Shown: positions 26,501 to 33,318 of the stretch, piece after piece | Layout: each line of letters starts with the position of its first letter | Numbering within the stretch: the stretch's first letter is position 1 | Source: DAISJI01 sp964559835 | GTDB lineage: Bacteria > Acidobacteriota > Terriglobia > Terriglobales > Acidobacteriaceae | DNA: 64,000 nucleotides | Reading direction: 5' to 3' | Assembly: GCA_964559835.1 (NCBI GenBank) | Contig: CAZLJE010000001.1 | Coordinates: 124,001-188,000, forward strand | Notes under the pieces: model-generated | Databases searched by the model: none | Seen by the model: the letters and a program-made list of their open reading frames with translations, nothing else | Told to the model about the DNA's origin: nothing | Position numbers and translations under genes: made by a program

Positions 26501-27002
26501 AGAATTAGTGCGCTTTAATTTCCCGAGGCAGAGAGAGGGCAGGAAGCTGTGTATCAGCGACTACTTCGTACCGAAGGCGAGCGGGCAGATGGATGTGATC
26601 GGGCTGTCGCTGGTGACGATCGGGCATAAGGCCGCGGAACTCACGCACAAGCTGTTCCAGAGCGGCGAGTACACGCGGTATCTGTACCTGCACGGGCTGA
26701 GCGTGGAGACGGCGGAGGCACTGGCGGAGCTGGCGCACAAGAAGATGCGCGAGGAACTGGGGATCGCGAATGAAGACTCTTCGCGGATCAGCGACCTGTT
26801 CCATCAGAAGTATCGGGGGTCGAGATATTCGTTCGGGTATCCGGCGTGTCCGCACATGGAAGACCAGACGAAGTTGTTCGCGCTGCTGCATCCGGAGGAG
26901 ACGATCGGGGTGAAGCTGACGACGGGGTTCATGCTGGATCCGGAGCAAAGCACTTCTGCGATCGTGGTGCACCATCCGGGGGCGAAGTATTTTGTAGCGT
27001 AA
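23535..27002 (+). CDS. metH: Cobalamin-dependent methionine synthase
   Basis: Transfers a methyl group from 5-methyltetrahydrofolate to homocysteine through methylcobalamin. At 1155 residues it is slightly shorter than the enterobacterial enzyme. Modules in order: the homocysteine domain with zinc ligands LNCATGP and GGCCGTTP (to about 310); the pterin domain with MLDLCVAI and LGVSNISFGL (about 340-620); the cap; and the B12 domain with DVHDIGKN, whose His coordinates cobalt (about 735). The C-terminal SAM-dependent reactivation domain (from about 900) contains the RVKKDWDLSE-type and GYPACPHMEDQ segments. All modules are present. No B12 or SAM riboswitch is visible upstream, where a dispersed repeat sits instead. 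Confidence 0.97.
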   Translation: MSDFLKTVQERVVIYDGAMGTSLQARNLTLDDYWAKEGCSEVLVLSRPDVVRDIHAAYFEAGADVVETNTFGGTRIVLGEYDLQDQVHEINKKAALLAREVAAQYSNGRKRFVAGSMGPTTKLPSLGHIGFDAMAAAFEEQALGLIDGGVDVLLIETCQDILQAKAAIVGVTEAMKKAGKRLPVQVQVTLEATGTMLLGTEVGAALTTLELFDIDIVGLNCATGPKEMNDAVRYLGINAPQQVSVLPNAGLPQNEGGHAVYKLQPQELADFHKHFITDYGVRLVGGCCGTTPVHIKAVADACANLEPAKREVKLTGAAASAYTMVPLDLEPKPLIVAEEMNTTTRKAEFRELVQKGKYDEIQAMAKKLVNEGSHMLDLCVAIVGEDEKGYISNVLEKVATRVPAPILLDSTEADVVEEGLKRIPGKPIINSINLEDGEKRTSKVLPMAKKYGAAVIALTIDEEGMALTADKKVAIAKRIRDLAVNKYGMRPVDLIFDALTLPISTGQDDYRTAGIETLNAVKRIKEELPEVKTILGVSNISFGLNAYPRRVLNSVFMHEAVNNGLDMAIVNYSKIYPLYKIPDEEVELARKLIFHDTTNGDPLQNYMNFFSGKTAKTEEPIHAENLSVEDKLKFCIVQGEKAVGEGAQKQSLEQILEDALKTYTPLDLINNVLLDGMRTVGELFGARKMQLPSVLDSAGVMKAAVAYLEPKMEKVEGSQKGTMVLATVKGDVHDIGKNLVDIILSNNGYKVVNLGIKQPAETIIQAAVEHKADAIGLSGLLVKSTLEMKYVIQDLQMQGHNFPVVCGGAALTRKYVEDDLRKEYQSAVFYANDAFDGLHTMDDLTQSPEQREAALAAGRVVKEFAKAAVATAETEVSTERSPSVQPAPNIPRPPFWGARVKKDWDLSEVFQYINETALFKNQWQLKTASQEDYLRLVEEKYRPILKGLEAEVIQEGWFEPKVVYGWWPAQSEGNDVVVFEPVEGDRPTKELVRFNFPRQREGRKLCISDYFVPKASGQMDVIGLSLVTIGHKAAELTHKLFQSGEYTRYLYLHGLSVETAEALAELAHKKMREELGIANEDSSRISDLFHQKYRGSRYSFGYPACPHMEDQTKLFALLHPEETIGVKLTTGFMLDPEQSTSAIVVHHPGAKYFVA

Positions 27003-27004
27003 AA

Positions 27005-27038
27005 GCAGTTGTAAGTTGAAAGTTGCAAGTTTTAAGTT
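27005..27038. repeat. Word array (GTAAGTT)
   Basis: GTAAGTTGAAAGTTGCAAGT-like words directly after the metH stop codon, running into the GC-rich compound element. Confidence 0.7.
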
Positions 27039-27118
27039 GCGGTGGGCGAAGGCGCCCGCCGCATTTGCTTTTCCTTTCGGTCCGGATGCCGCCCCGGCGA
27101 GGGCGCCGGGGGCCCACC
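27039..27118. repeat. GC-rich compound palindrome, copy 1
   Basis: Two palindromes separated by 23 nt: a GCGGGCG-type hairpin ending CCGCATTTGC (27039-27068) and CCCCGGCG...CGCCGGGG followed by GCCCACC (27092-27118). The same pair with the same 23-nt spacing occurs at 63893-63970, again right after a gene. It probably works as a terminator. Confidence 0.88.
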
Positions 27119-27141
27119 ATTACAAAATCATCAAAGCATTC

Positions 27142-27903
27142 CTAGCGCGACACCAGTTGCCAATTCGGGGGAGGTGCGCCGGGCGTAGCGGGGCAGGGGG
27201 CGCGATAGCGTTCGGCGGTGAAGTTGGGCATCTCGAGGCCGGAGTGCGGAAGGTAATAGACGACGACGGCTTCGACGTATGGCGTGAGTCCGCTGGCCAC
27301 GAGTGCTTTCTTCCTGGCGTCGTCGGCACCGACGAAGAGAGAGCAGGAGTCGTGGTAGACGATGCCGAGGTCTTCGACGGCACGGAGAGTGTTCTTCTCG
27401 AAGGTCTGGAGCGAGGCTTCGCGCGAATATTGGCCGTCCCGGGTGGTCTCGCCGGTGAGAAGGAGTTCGTTCTTGTCGTCGTGATTGAGGTCGAAGGTAC
27501 CGGCGATCGAGGTGTATGGAGTGTCCGAGGAAGCCTGGAGCTTGCCATTCGACATTACGATTACGGCCTTGTGCAGGCCGCACGGCAGGCCGGTGACGAG
27601 GTAAGCGGTTTCCTGCTCGGCTGCGTAGGTAAAAGATCCGCTGGCGACGGAAACGACATGCGGGGTGGTCGGCTGAGCGTCGTTGGCAGCCACAGGGCAG
27701 GCGGGCGGGATGGTCGCGATCACGGAGTGCAGAGTGCTGTCCGGGAGCGTAGGAGTGGATGCAGGAAGAGGGTTGCGGAAATCATAAAGAACCTTCCTGT
27801 CGAGAGATGAAAGACCCGTGTTGGAACGCTTGTACTTCTGAACGAGGTCCTTGCAGGAGAGAAGAGTGCAGCAGAGGGCGAGGATGAGGATGCGGGGAAG
27901 CAC
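27142..27903 (-). CDS. Putative lipoprotein, unknown function
   Basis: A 253-residue predicted lipoprotein: MLPRILILALCCTLLSC provides the signal and lipobox (Cys 17). The mature chain has LDRKVLYDFRNPLP, two Cys-containing segments (PPACPV, GLPCGLH) and FDLNHDDKNELLLTGET. The last resembles an FG-GAP/VCBS-like calcium-loop blade (DLNHDDKNEL). It also has a late EAVVVYYLPHSG. It could be a surface beta-propeller fragment or a binding lipoprotein. I do not recognise the family. It is monocistronic. Confidence 0.68.
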   Translation of the reverse strand: MLPRILILALCCTLLSCKDLVQKYKRSNTGLSSLDRKVLYDFRNPLPASTPTLPDSTLHSVIATIPPACPVAANDAQPTTPHVVSVASGSFTYAAEQETAYLVTGLPCGLHKAVIVMSNGKLQASSDTPYTSIAGTFDLNHDDKNELLLTGETTRDGQYSREASLQTFEKNTLRAVEDLGIVYHDSCSLFVGADDARKKALVASGLTPYVEAVVVYYLPHSGLEMPNFTAERYRAPCPATPGAPPPNWQLVSR

Positions 27904-27947
27904 GGACTATTGTAAAACCATTGTCGATTGATGATTGCCGATTGAAA

Positions 27948-28007
27948 CACTCACCACAGAGGTCACGAAGGGACACGAAGAAAAAAGCGAGGGCAGGATG
28001 CCCTCGC
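27948..28007. repeat. CACCACAGAGG repeat plus GCGAGGGCA hairpin
   Basis: ACTCACCACAGAGGTCACG and following units (27948-27983), then a 9-bp perfect hairpin GCGAGGGCA-GGA-TGCCCTCGC (27987-28007). It is preceded by GATTGATGATTGCCGATTG words, as at 29452-29480. Confidence 0.8.
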
Positions 28008-28018
28008 CACTGTTCCGT

Positions 28019-28043
28019 GTGGCAGGCGAGACGCCTGCGTTAC
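28019..28043. repeat. 25-nt mini-hairpin element; supplies a stop codon
   Basis: Begins GTGGCAGGCG, has an AGA loop, then CGCCTGCGTTAC. The terminal GTTAC, read on the minus strand, gives the TAA stop of the 28040-28786 gene, so the element fixes that gene's end. Confidence 0.85.
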
Positions 28044-28786
28044 TGGCCGGCGCTGCTGCTGGATAAGGCCATGGGGCGGCTGAGTTCCATGACGATTTCG
28101 GTCCCGGCGGGCAGGTTGGCGTCGCGGGTTTTGGCGAGCCAGCGGACGACGCTGGCGGTGGCGCCGATCCCAGCGCCAATCAGTGTGCCCTTGGCGCCGT
28201 GGGTAATGAGAGCTCCGACACCTGCTCCCGCACCCGTGGCGATGCCGGTTTCTTTCCAGTCGCTGCCATCGCGACCCTTGCCATGAATACCGCCTTCTTC
28301 ATCGACGGTGACGTCTTTCGGGTTGCCGGTGTCCACGATGGTGGCGACGATCGTGTAACGAGTTCCGTCGGGCATAGTGACCATCTCGGGGCGGAGGTCG
28401 ATGACCGGGGTGCCGTGGATGCGGCGCTCCTGGTCGGCGCGGATGACGCGGCCTTCGAGAGCAGCGCCGACCGGGATGATGGTCTTCTGATTCAGCATGA
28501 CGGGCTGGGTGACGCGTCCGGCAAAGCGGTCGCCGGGCTTGTTAGTGCGGGTGGAGATCGGCGTCTCCAGCTTCATGTAGACCGGCGTGCCTTCGGGGAG
28601 CGCGAACTCATTGGTCTCGGGCCGGCGAACCGTAGCGGCGGGTGCGGGCTGGGCGATGGTGGCGGCCTGCTGTTGCATCTCCGTCGTGGTCCCGGTGGAG
28701 AGCGGCCGGACGGATGCCGCGCTGGGTTTGGAGTTTTGCGCCGAGGCGGCCAGCGCGACCGTGAGCAGCAGGAGCAACTTCTTCAT
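28040..28786 (-). CDS. Exported protein with glycine-zipper segment
   Basis: A 248-residue exported protein; ATG 28786 starts the signal peptide MKKLLLLLTVALAASAQ. After a Ser/Thr/Ala/Gln-rich linker the core (about 70-165) has LPEGTPVYMKLETPISTRTNKPGDRFAGRV (quoted in part by motif: GTPVYMKL, KPGDRF) and VIPVGAALEGRVI-like strands, as in acidobacterial exported proteins resembling TrbI-type beta domains. A small-residue-rich stretch GAGAGVGALI...GAGIGAT follows, like a glycine zipper membrane-associating segment. Function unknown. The stop codon lies inside a dispersed 25-nt element. Confidence 0.72.
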   Translation of the reverse strand: MKKLLLLLTVALAASAQNSKPSAASVRPLSTGTTTEMQQQAATIAQPAPAATVRRPETNEFALPEGTPVYMKLETPISTRTNKPGDRFAGRVTQPVMLNQKTIIPVGAALEGRVIRADQERRIHGTPVIDLRPEMVTMPDGTRYTIVATIVDTGNPKDVTVDEEGGIHGKGRDGSDWKETGIATGAGAGVGALITHGAKGTLIGAGIGATASVVRWLAKTRDANLPAGTEIVMELSRPMALSSSSAGQ

Positions 28787-28798
28787 ATCGACCTCCAA

Positions 28799-28832
28799 AA
28801 AGTCGCTAGTCGCTAGTCACTAGCTGCTAGCA
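28799..28832. repeat. Word array (CGCTAGT)
   Basis: GTCGCTAGTCGCTAGTCACT-type words, partly self-complementary through CTAG, between the peroxiredoxin-like gene end and the next gene's leader. Confidence 0.75.
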
Positions 28833-28835
28833 AAA

Positions 28836-29360
28836 TCATTGTTCCGCGGAGTACTTGCCGGATTCGGGCTTGTTGAGTCCGCGGAGAATATGCAAAACGG
28901 CTTCCACAGGCGCACGATCGCGCTGGTCGAGGCCGACGTAAGCGAAACGGGCGATGGCGTGGATGTCGACGACAAACGTCGCTGGACTCGCGATGTTGAA
29001 AGCGTCGACGCCGATGCGGTGATACACGCCATAGGACTTGGTGACGGCACGATCTTCGTCGAGCAGGAACGGGAACGAAACCGGGTGCTCCGACAGGAAT
29101 TTGGCCGGATGAAAGAAGCCGGCGCGCTTCTCGGCTGCGACATATAGCAGCGCCCCGAGTTTTTCGATCTCGTCTTTGTGGGGCTCGAACTGAGCCATGC
29201 GTTTCACGCAGTTCGGTCACCAGGTGCCGCGAAGAAATTCGATAATCACGGGCCCGCGCTTGAGCCATTCGCTCAAGGTGAAAGTCCCGGCACGGTTTGC
29301 CGCCGACAGCGTGAAGTCGGGAACGCGCGCGCCGACACGCACGGCAGGATCCGTCGCCAT
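28836..29360 (-). CDS. Peroxiredoxin-like protein, candidate selenoprotein (in-frame UGA at codon 48)
   Basis: A thioredoxin-fold AhpC/TSA-type protein read through one in-frame UGA gives 174 residues. The N-terminal part from ATG 29360 is VGARVPDFTLSAANRAG, then PVIIEFLRGTW. The UGA (29217-29219) comes next, then PNCVKRMAQFEPHKDEIEKLG, LLDEDRAVTKSYGVYH and FVVDIHAIARFAYVG. The UGA replaces the first Cys of a W-C-P-N-C redox motif; the frame is unbroken and homology-like sequence continues to the end. UGA for Cys at a redox-active position is the hallmark of selenocysteine. A hairpin follows at suitable distance. The alternative is a TGC-to-TGA nonsense mutation. No sel genes lie in this window. 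Confidence 0.8.
29182..29196 (-). promoter_or_regulatory. Candidate bacterial SECIS apical hairpin
   Basis: On the minus strand, 20 nt after the UGA, GGCUC-AGUUC-GAGCC forms a 5-bp stem with a 5-nt loop whose second base is G. The loop starts 25 nt downstream of UGA. A small apical stem with G early in the loop at about this distance is what bacterial SelB-binding SECIS hairpins show. A competing fold, CGAACUG/CAGUUCG, also exists at 29186-29215. Confidence 0.55.
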
Positions 29361-29723
29361 GGTGCGAGAGTAGAACGGAGAGTGGGAGCCGGGAATAACT
29401 AGTGTGAGTCCGATAATAAACGCCTCATGGCGCATGGCGAAGGGAAAGACATTGCCGATTGTCGATTGCCGATTTGAAAACATTCACCACGAGGGCACAG
29501 AGGAACACAGAGGAAAGAGCAGCGCAGAGGACGCGGAGGGGCAGAGGACGCAGAGGGGCAGTGGACGCAGAGTTTATAATCGCGATTTTGGACAGCTATG
29601 ACGAAACGGTATGTGGGGACGGGGTTGCTGACCGGAAGGCAAGTGACGATCTATAGCGGCGATCGGCAGGAAGGCTTTCCGGGTGTGGTGAAATCGGGAA
29701 CGGAAATCATGGAGAAATTACCA
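29361..29723. other. Divergent intergenic, 363 bp, with repeats
   Basis: Carries the promoters of the peroxiredoxin-like gene (minus) and eno (plus), GATTGCCGATT words at about 29452-29475 and a long CACCACGAGGG repeat array (29482-29573). An in-frame extension of eno to 29598 exists but is not enolase-like. Confidence 0.6.
29482..29573. repeat. Expanded CACCACAGAGG-type array upstream of eno
   Basis: Begins TTCACCACGAGGGCACAGAGG and expands into repeated GCAGAGGACGCAGAGGGG units, the longest array of this family in the window. Confidence 0.85.
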
Positions 29724-31031
29724 ATGAATATCGGGGAGATACGCGGGCGACAGGTGCTGGATTCGCGCGGCAATCCTACGGTCGAGGCGGAAGTATGGTT
29801 GCAGAGTGGCGCGATGGGGCGGGCGATCGTGCCGAGCGGGGCGTCCACCGGCGAGCACGAGGCGGTGGAACTCAGGGACGGGGACAGCAATTTCTATCTT
29901 GGCAAAGGAGTGCTGAAGGCGGTCGAGGCGGTGAATGGCGAGATCGCGGACGCGCTGGCGAACATGGATGCGAGCGCGCAGGACGAGATCGACGCGAAGA
30001 TGATTGAACTCGACGGCACCGAGACCAAAGGCAGGCTGGGGGCGAACGCGATCCTGGCGGTGTCGATGGCGTGCGCGAGGGCCGCGGCGAACGAATACAA
30101 CATGCCGCTGTACCGGTACCTCGGCGGGCTGAACGCGAACCTGCTGCCGTGTCCGATGATGAACATCCTGAACGGCGGGGCGCACGCGGACAATAACGTC
30201 GATTTCCAGGAATTCATGGTCATGCCGGTGGGTGCGGAGAGCTTCAGTCAGGCGCTGCGCTGGGGCGTCGAGGTGTTCCACACGTTGAAAGGCGTCCTGA
30301 AGAAGCGCGGGTATAACACCGGAGTTGGCGACGAAGGAGGGTTCGCGCCGAGCGTAAAGTCGAACGTGGAGGCGATCGAGGTGGTGCTGGAGGCGATCAC
30401 GCAGGCGGGATATGAGCCGGGCAGAGATATCTCGATCGCGCTGGATCCAGCGGCGAGCGAATTCTTCAAAGAAGGGAAGTACGTGTTCAAGAAGTCGGAC
30501 CGGAGCGAACACTCGTCGGAAGACATGGTGCGGTTCTGGGCGAAGTGGGTGCGGGATTATCCCATCGTGTCGATCGAGGATGGCTTGGCGGAAGACGATT
30601 GGGACGGCTGGAAGATGCTGACCGACGAACTCGGGGGAAAGATCCAACTGGTCGGCGACGATTTGTTTGTCACCAACAGCGAGCGGTTGCAGATGGGGAT
30701 CGACCGGAGTGTGGCGAATTCGATCCTAGTGAAGGTGAATCAGATCGGGTCGGTGACCGAGACGCTGGATGCGATCGACCTGGCGCGGCGCAACCGGTAT
30801 ACGTACATCATCTCGCATCGCAGCGGCGAAACGGAAGATACGTTCATCGCGGACCTGGCGGTCGCGACCGGAGCGGGGCAGATCAAGACAGGATCGGCGT
30901 CGCGGACGGACCGGGTCGCGAAGTACAACCAATTACTGCGGATCGAAGAAGAGTTGGGGGATACGGCGCGGTTCCTGGGGCTGAAGGGATTGAATTATCA
31001 AGGGGAGCTGGCGGCGGGGTCGGGACAGTAA
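29724..31031 (+). CDS. eno: Enolase (phosphopyruvate hydratase)
   Basis: Converts 2-phosphoglycerate to phosphoenolpyruvate. Starting at ATG 29724 (GGAG nine bases upstream) gives 435 residues beginning MNIGEIRGRQVLDSRGNPTV, the conserved enolase N-terminus; ATG 29709 would add five residues. Other signatures are PSGASTGEHEAVELRDGD, PCPMMNILNGGAHADNN, the magnesium region SIEDGLAEDDWDGW, VGDDLFVTN, the catalytic Lys in ILVKVNQIG, and SHRSGETED. The protein is complete. It sits apart from gap-pgk-tpiA but close to gpmI, its pathway neighbour. Confidence 0.97.
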   Translation: MNIGEIRGRQVLDSRGNPTVEAEVWLQSGAMGRAIVPSGASTGEHEAVELRDGDSNFYLGKGVLKAVEAVNGEIADALANMDASAQDEIDAKMIELDGTETKGRLGANAILAVSMACARAAANEYNMPLYRYLGGLNANLLPCPMMNILNGGAHADNNVDFQEFMVMPVGAESFSQALRWGVEVFHTLKGVLKKRGYNTGVGDEGGFAPSVKSNVEAIEVVLEAITQAGYEPGRDISIALDPAASEFFKEGKYVFKKSDRSEHSSEDMVRFWAKWVRDYPIVSIEDGLAEDDWDGWKMLTDELGGKIQLVGDDLFVTNSERLQMGIDRSVANSILVKVNQIGSVTETLDAIDLARRNRYTYIISHRSGETEDTFIADLAVATGAGQIKTGSASRTDRVAKYNQLLRIEEELGDTARFLGLKGLNYQGELAAGSGQ

Positions 31032-31037
31032 AAGATC

Positions 31038-31075
31038 TCACCACAGAGGACACAGAGGGACACCGGAGGAACAAC
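31038..31075. repeat. CACCACAGAGG-type repeat, module of a composite
   Basis: CTCACCACAGAGGACACAG and following units, placed just before a TTCGACTCGG element. The same order is seen inside the hydroxyacid dehydrogenase gene. Confidence 0.85.
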
Positions 31076-31078
31076 ATG

Positions 31079-31163
31079 CCCCTTCGACTCGGGCGTGAGC
31101 CCCACCCTAGCAAAAGCGGCTAGGGTGGGCCACCCGCGCTTACGGCCTCGCTCACCATGACAG
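31079..31163. repeat. TTCGACTCGG element with a nested 35-nt palindrome
   Basis: Outer ends CCTTCGACTCGGGCGTGAGC and GCTTACGGCCTCGCTCACC-ATGACAG match the element at 23455-23525. The centre has been replaced by the 35-nt CCCACCCTAGC palindrome, copy 2 (31101-31135), so one element is nested in another. Confidence 0.85.
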
Positions 31164-31178
31164 ACCGTTTAGAGCAGA

Positions 31179-31203
31179 GTGGCAGGCGAGACGCCTGCGT
31201 TAC
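31179..31203. repeat. 25-nt mini-hairpin element before gpmI
   Basis: An intact copy, GTGGCAGGCG-AGA-CGCCTGC then GTTAC, 10 nt upstream of the gpmI start; AAAGGA just after it is the gpmI ribosome binding site. Confidence 0.88.
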
Positions 31204-31213
31204 GAAAGGAAGA

Positions 31214-32821
31214 ATGCCGAACCGACCGAAGCCGTTGGTGCTGACGATCCTGGATGGGTGGGGGTCCGCGCCGCCGTCGAAGGCGAACGCGATCTCGCTG
31301 GCGCGCAAGCCGAATTACGACAAGTTCCTGGCGGAATATCCGAACACGCTGATCCATACGAGCGGGCGCTACGTCGGGCTGCCGACAGGGCAGATGGGGA
31401 ACAGCGAAGTCGGGCACCTGAACATCGGCGCCGGACGCGTGGTGTACATGGACATCACGCGTATCGACTTGATGATCGAGAAGGGCGACTTCTTCTCAAA
31501 CCCGGTGTTGCTGGGGGCGATGAAGCACGCGAAGACGGGCGGGCGGAGGCTGCACCTGTTCGGGCTGCTGTCGGATGGCGGCGTGCACTCGCATCAGAAC
31601 CATCTCTACGCGTTGCTGAAGATGGCGAAGATGAACGGCGTGGATCGCGTGTTCGTGCACTGCTTCATGGACGGGCGCGACACGCTGCCGACCAACGGCG
31701 CGATGTACATCGAGCAGCTGCAGCAGAAAATGCGCGAGATCGGCGGAGGTAAGATCGCGAGCGTCTCCGGGCGGTATTACGCCATGGACCGCGACAAGAA
31801 GTGGGACCGCGAGAAGAAAGCGTTCGACGCAATGGTGACGGGGAATGCCGAGGGCGGGCGCTGGATCGATCCGGTACAGGGGATGAAGCAGTCCTACAAC
31901 AATGGCGTGAGGGATGAATTCGTTGTGCCATTCGTGGTGACCGACAACAAGGGCGAGCCGCTGGCGAGGATCCGCGACGAAGACGCGTGTATCAATTTCA
32001 ACTTCCGTGCCGACCGAGCGCGACAGATCACGAGGGTGCTGACTCGGGAGAGCGGATTGACACCGAATGGCGGGCGCGATCTGCCGGATGCGGAGGCGCT
32101 CGATGCGACGATACCGCGCGCCGACATCCCGAAAAATCTGGAATACGTCTGCATGACGCAGTACGACAAGCAATTCACGCTGCCGTACGTAGTGCCGAAC
32201 GAGAAGCTCGAACACATCCTGGCGAACATCATGGCGGACGCGAACATGCGCAACCTGCGCGTGGCGGAGACGGAGAAGTATGCGCACGTGACGTACTTCT
32301 TTAATGGCGGTGTGGAGCAGCCGTTTGCCGGCGAGGAGCGGGCGCTGGTGCAGTCGCCGAAGGTCGCGACATACGACCTGAAGCCGGAGATGAGCGCGCA
32401 AGGGGTGGCGGAAACAGTAGCGAACGCGGTGCACAAAGGCGCGTTCGACGTAATCATCGTCAACTTCGCGAATGCGGATATGGTCGGGCACTCAGGAAAG
32501 ATTGAACCCACGGTGAAGGCGGTGGAGACGGTCGATATGTGCCTCGGGGAAATTTACAAAATGGTGCGCGAGCGCGAAGGGGCGATGATCGTGACGGCCG
32601 ATCACGGGAATGCCGAGATGATGATTGATCCCGCGACGGGCGGACCGCACACGGCGCACACGACGAATCCGGTGCCGTTCATGGTCATCACCGGCGAAGG
32701 AAAAAAGTTTTCGTTGCGCGAGGGTGGGGCGCTGCAGGACATTTCGCCGACGATACTCGGCTTACTCGGGTTGCAGCAGCCGAAGGATATGACCGGTAGG
32801 GACCTGAGGGTGAGATCTTGA
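31214..32821 (+). CDS. gpmI: 2,3-Bisphosphoglycerate-independent phosphoglycerate mutase
   Basis: Interconverts 3- and 2-phosphoglycerate using two Mn ions. ATG 31214 gives 535 residues starting MPNRPKPLVLTILDGWG; upstream in-frame sequence is encoded by a dispersed repeat and is excluded. Signatures: metal Asp in LDGWGSAPP, the phosphoserine region PTGQMGNSEVGHLNIGAGR, FVHCFMDGRDTLP, SVSGRYYAMDRD, NFRADRARQI, FANADMVGHSG and VTADHGNAEMM. All active-site motifs are intact. It lies two genes from eno, so the two consecutive steps cluster together. Confidence 0.97.
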   Translation: MPNRPKPLVLTILDGWGSAPPSKANAISLARKPNYDKFLAEYPNTLIHTSGRYVGLPTGQMGNSEVGHLNIGAGRVVYMDITRIDLMIEKGDFFSNPVLLGAMKHAKTGGRRLHLFGLLSDGGVHSHQNHLYALLKMAKMNGVDRVFVHCFMDGRDTLPTNGAMYIEQLQQKMREIGGGKIASVSGRYYAMDRDKKWDREKKAFDAMVTGNAEGGRWIDPVQGMKQSYNNGVRDEFVVPFVVTDNKGEPLARIRDEDACINFNFRADRARQITRVLTRESGLTPNGGRDLPDAEALDATIPRADIPKNLEYVCMTQYDKQFTLPYVVPNEKLEHILANIMADANMRNLRVAETEKYAHVTYFFNGGVEQPFAGEERALVQSPKVATYDLKPEMSAQGVAETVANAVHKGAFDVIIVNFANADMVGHSGKIEPTVKAVETVDMCLGEIYKMVREREGAMIVTADHGNAEMMIDPATGGPHTAHTTNPVPFMVITGEGKKFSLREGGALQDISPTILGLLGLQQPKDMTGRDLRVRS

Positions 32822-32889
32822 GATCTGGAAATCTGAAATCTGAAATCTGGGAATCTGGGAAATCTGGAAATCTGGAAATCTGGAAATCG
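32820..32889. repeat. Word array (GGAAATCT), left flank of S23-family gene
   Basis: About nine GAAATCTG/GGAAATCT units begin at the gpmI stop codon. The inverse-sense array at 33319-33355 flanks the other side of the four-helix-bundle gene. Confidence 0.88.
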
Positions 32890-32892
32890 GAT

Positions 32893-33264
32893 TCAACCTG
32901 AGCTCTTGTTTTGGCCACGAGCGGTTCGAAGAGAAGCAGTGAAGATTGCAGCAAGCTGCCGAGCCTCGCTGAGAATGGGCGCAAGCATTTCTTCGTGGGC
33001 GAGTTTAGATTCACGAATACATTCCAGCCAATATACGGTTTCGTCTGCTTCTTCGAGCACTACGCGCAATTTGTTGGTGAACTCGGCCTTGGTGCGGCAG
33101 CAATTTACAGCGCGATAATTTGCGGCCACTGATGTGGCGGAACGAACCACCTGTTTGGCAAACACGTCCGACTCAGGAGTGTGCCGCAGAGTTCTTACAA
33201 GTCGAAGCACGCTAAAGGAAAACGCCTTAGTTCGATCTCTCAGTTGCTTATGTTTTTCTTGCAT
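32893..33264 (-). CDS. Four-helix-bundle protein (23S rRNA IVP / Avd-like family)
   Basis: A 123-residue helical protein of the S23/intervening-sequence family: FSVLRLVRTLRH, the conserved KQVVRSATSVAANYRAVNCCRT, FTNKLRVVLEEADETVYWLE and LSEARQLAAIFTASLRTARG. Members fold as four-helix bundles forming pentamers. They are found inside 23S rRNA intervening sequences, as free-standing genes, and as Avd accessory proteins of diversity-generating retroelements. Here there is no rRNA or reverse transcriptase. The gene lies between oppositely oriented copies of the same word array, which looks like a discrete inserted cassette. Molecular function unknown; nucleic-acid binding is likely from the family. 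Confidence 0.88.
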   Translation of the reverse strand: MQEKHKQLRDRTKAFSFSVLRLVRTLRHTPESDVFAKQVVRSATSVAANYRAVNCCRTKAEFTNKLRVVLEEADETVYWLECIRESKLAHEEMLAPILSEARQLAAIFTASLRTARGQNKSSG

Positions 33265-33318
33265 TCGGAACTCCGCCGGGATTTTATGAACGTTGCGAGG
33301 ATTTGTCTGTGACGAGAC

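Noticed and set aside
27016..27810. Plus-strand 264-codon frame opposite the lipoprotein gene
   Set aside because: It begins within a word array and GC-rich palindrome; the minus-strand lipoprotein has a signal peptide and lipobox.
29217..29483. Peroxiredoxin-like gene treated as two separate small genes
   Set aside because: Both halves are in the same frame, separated only by UGA at a conserved redox Cys; the second half lacks its own ribosome binding site, so one recoded gene is more likely.
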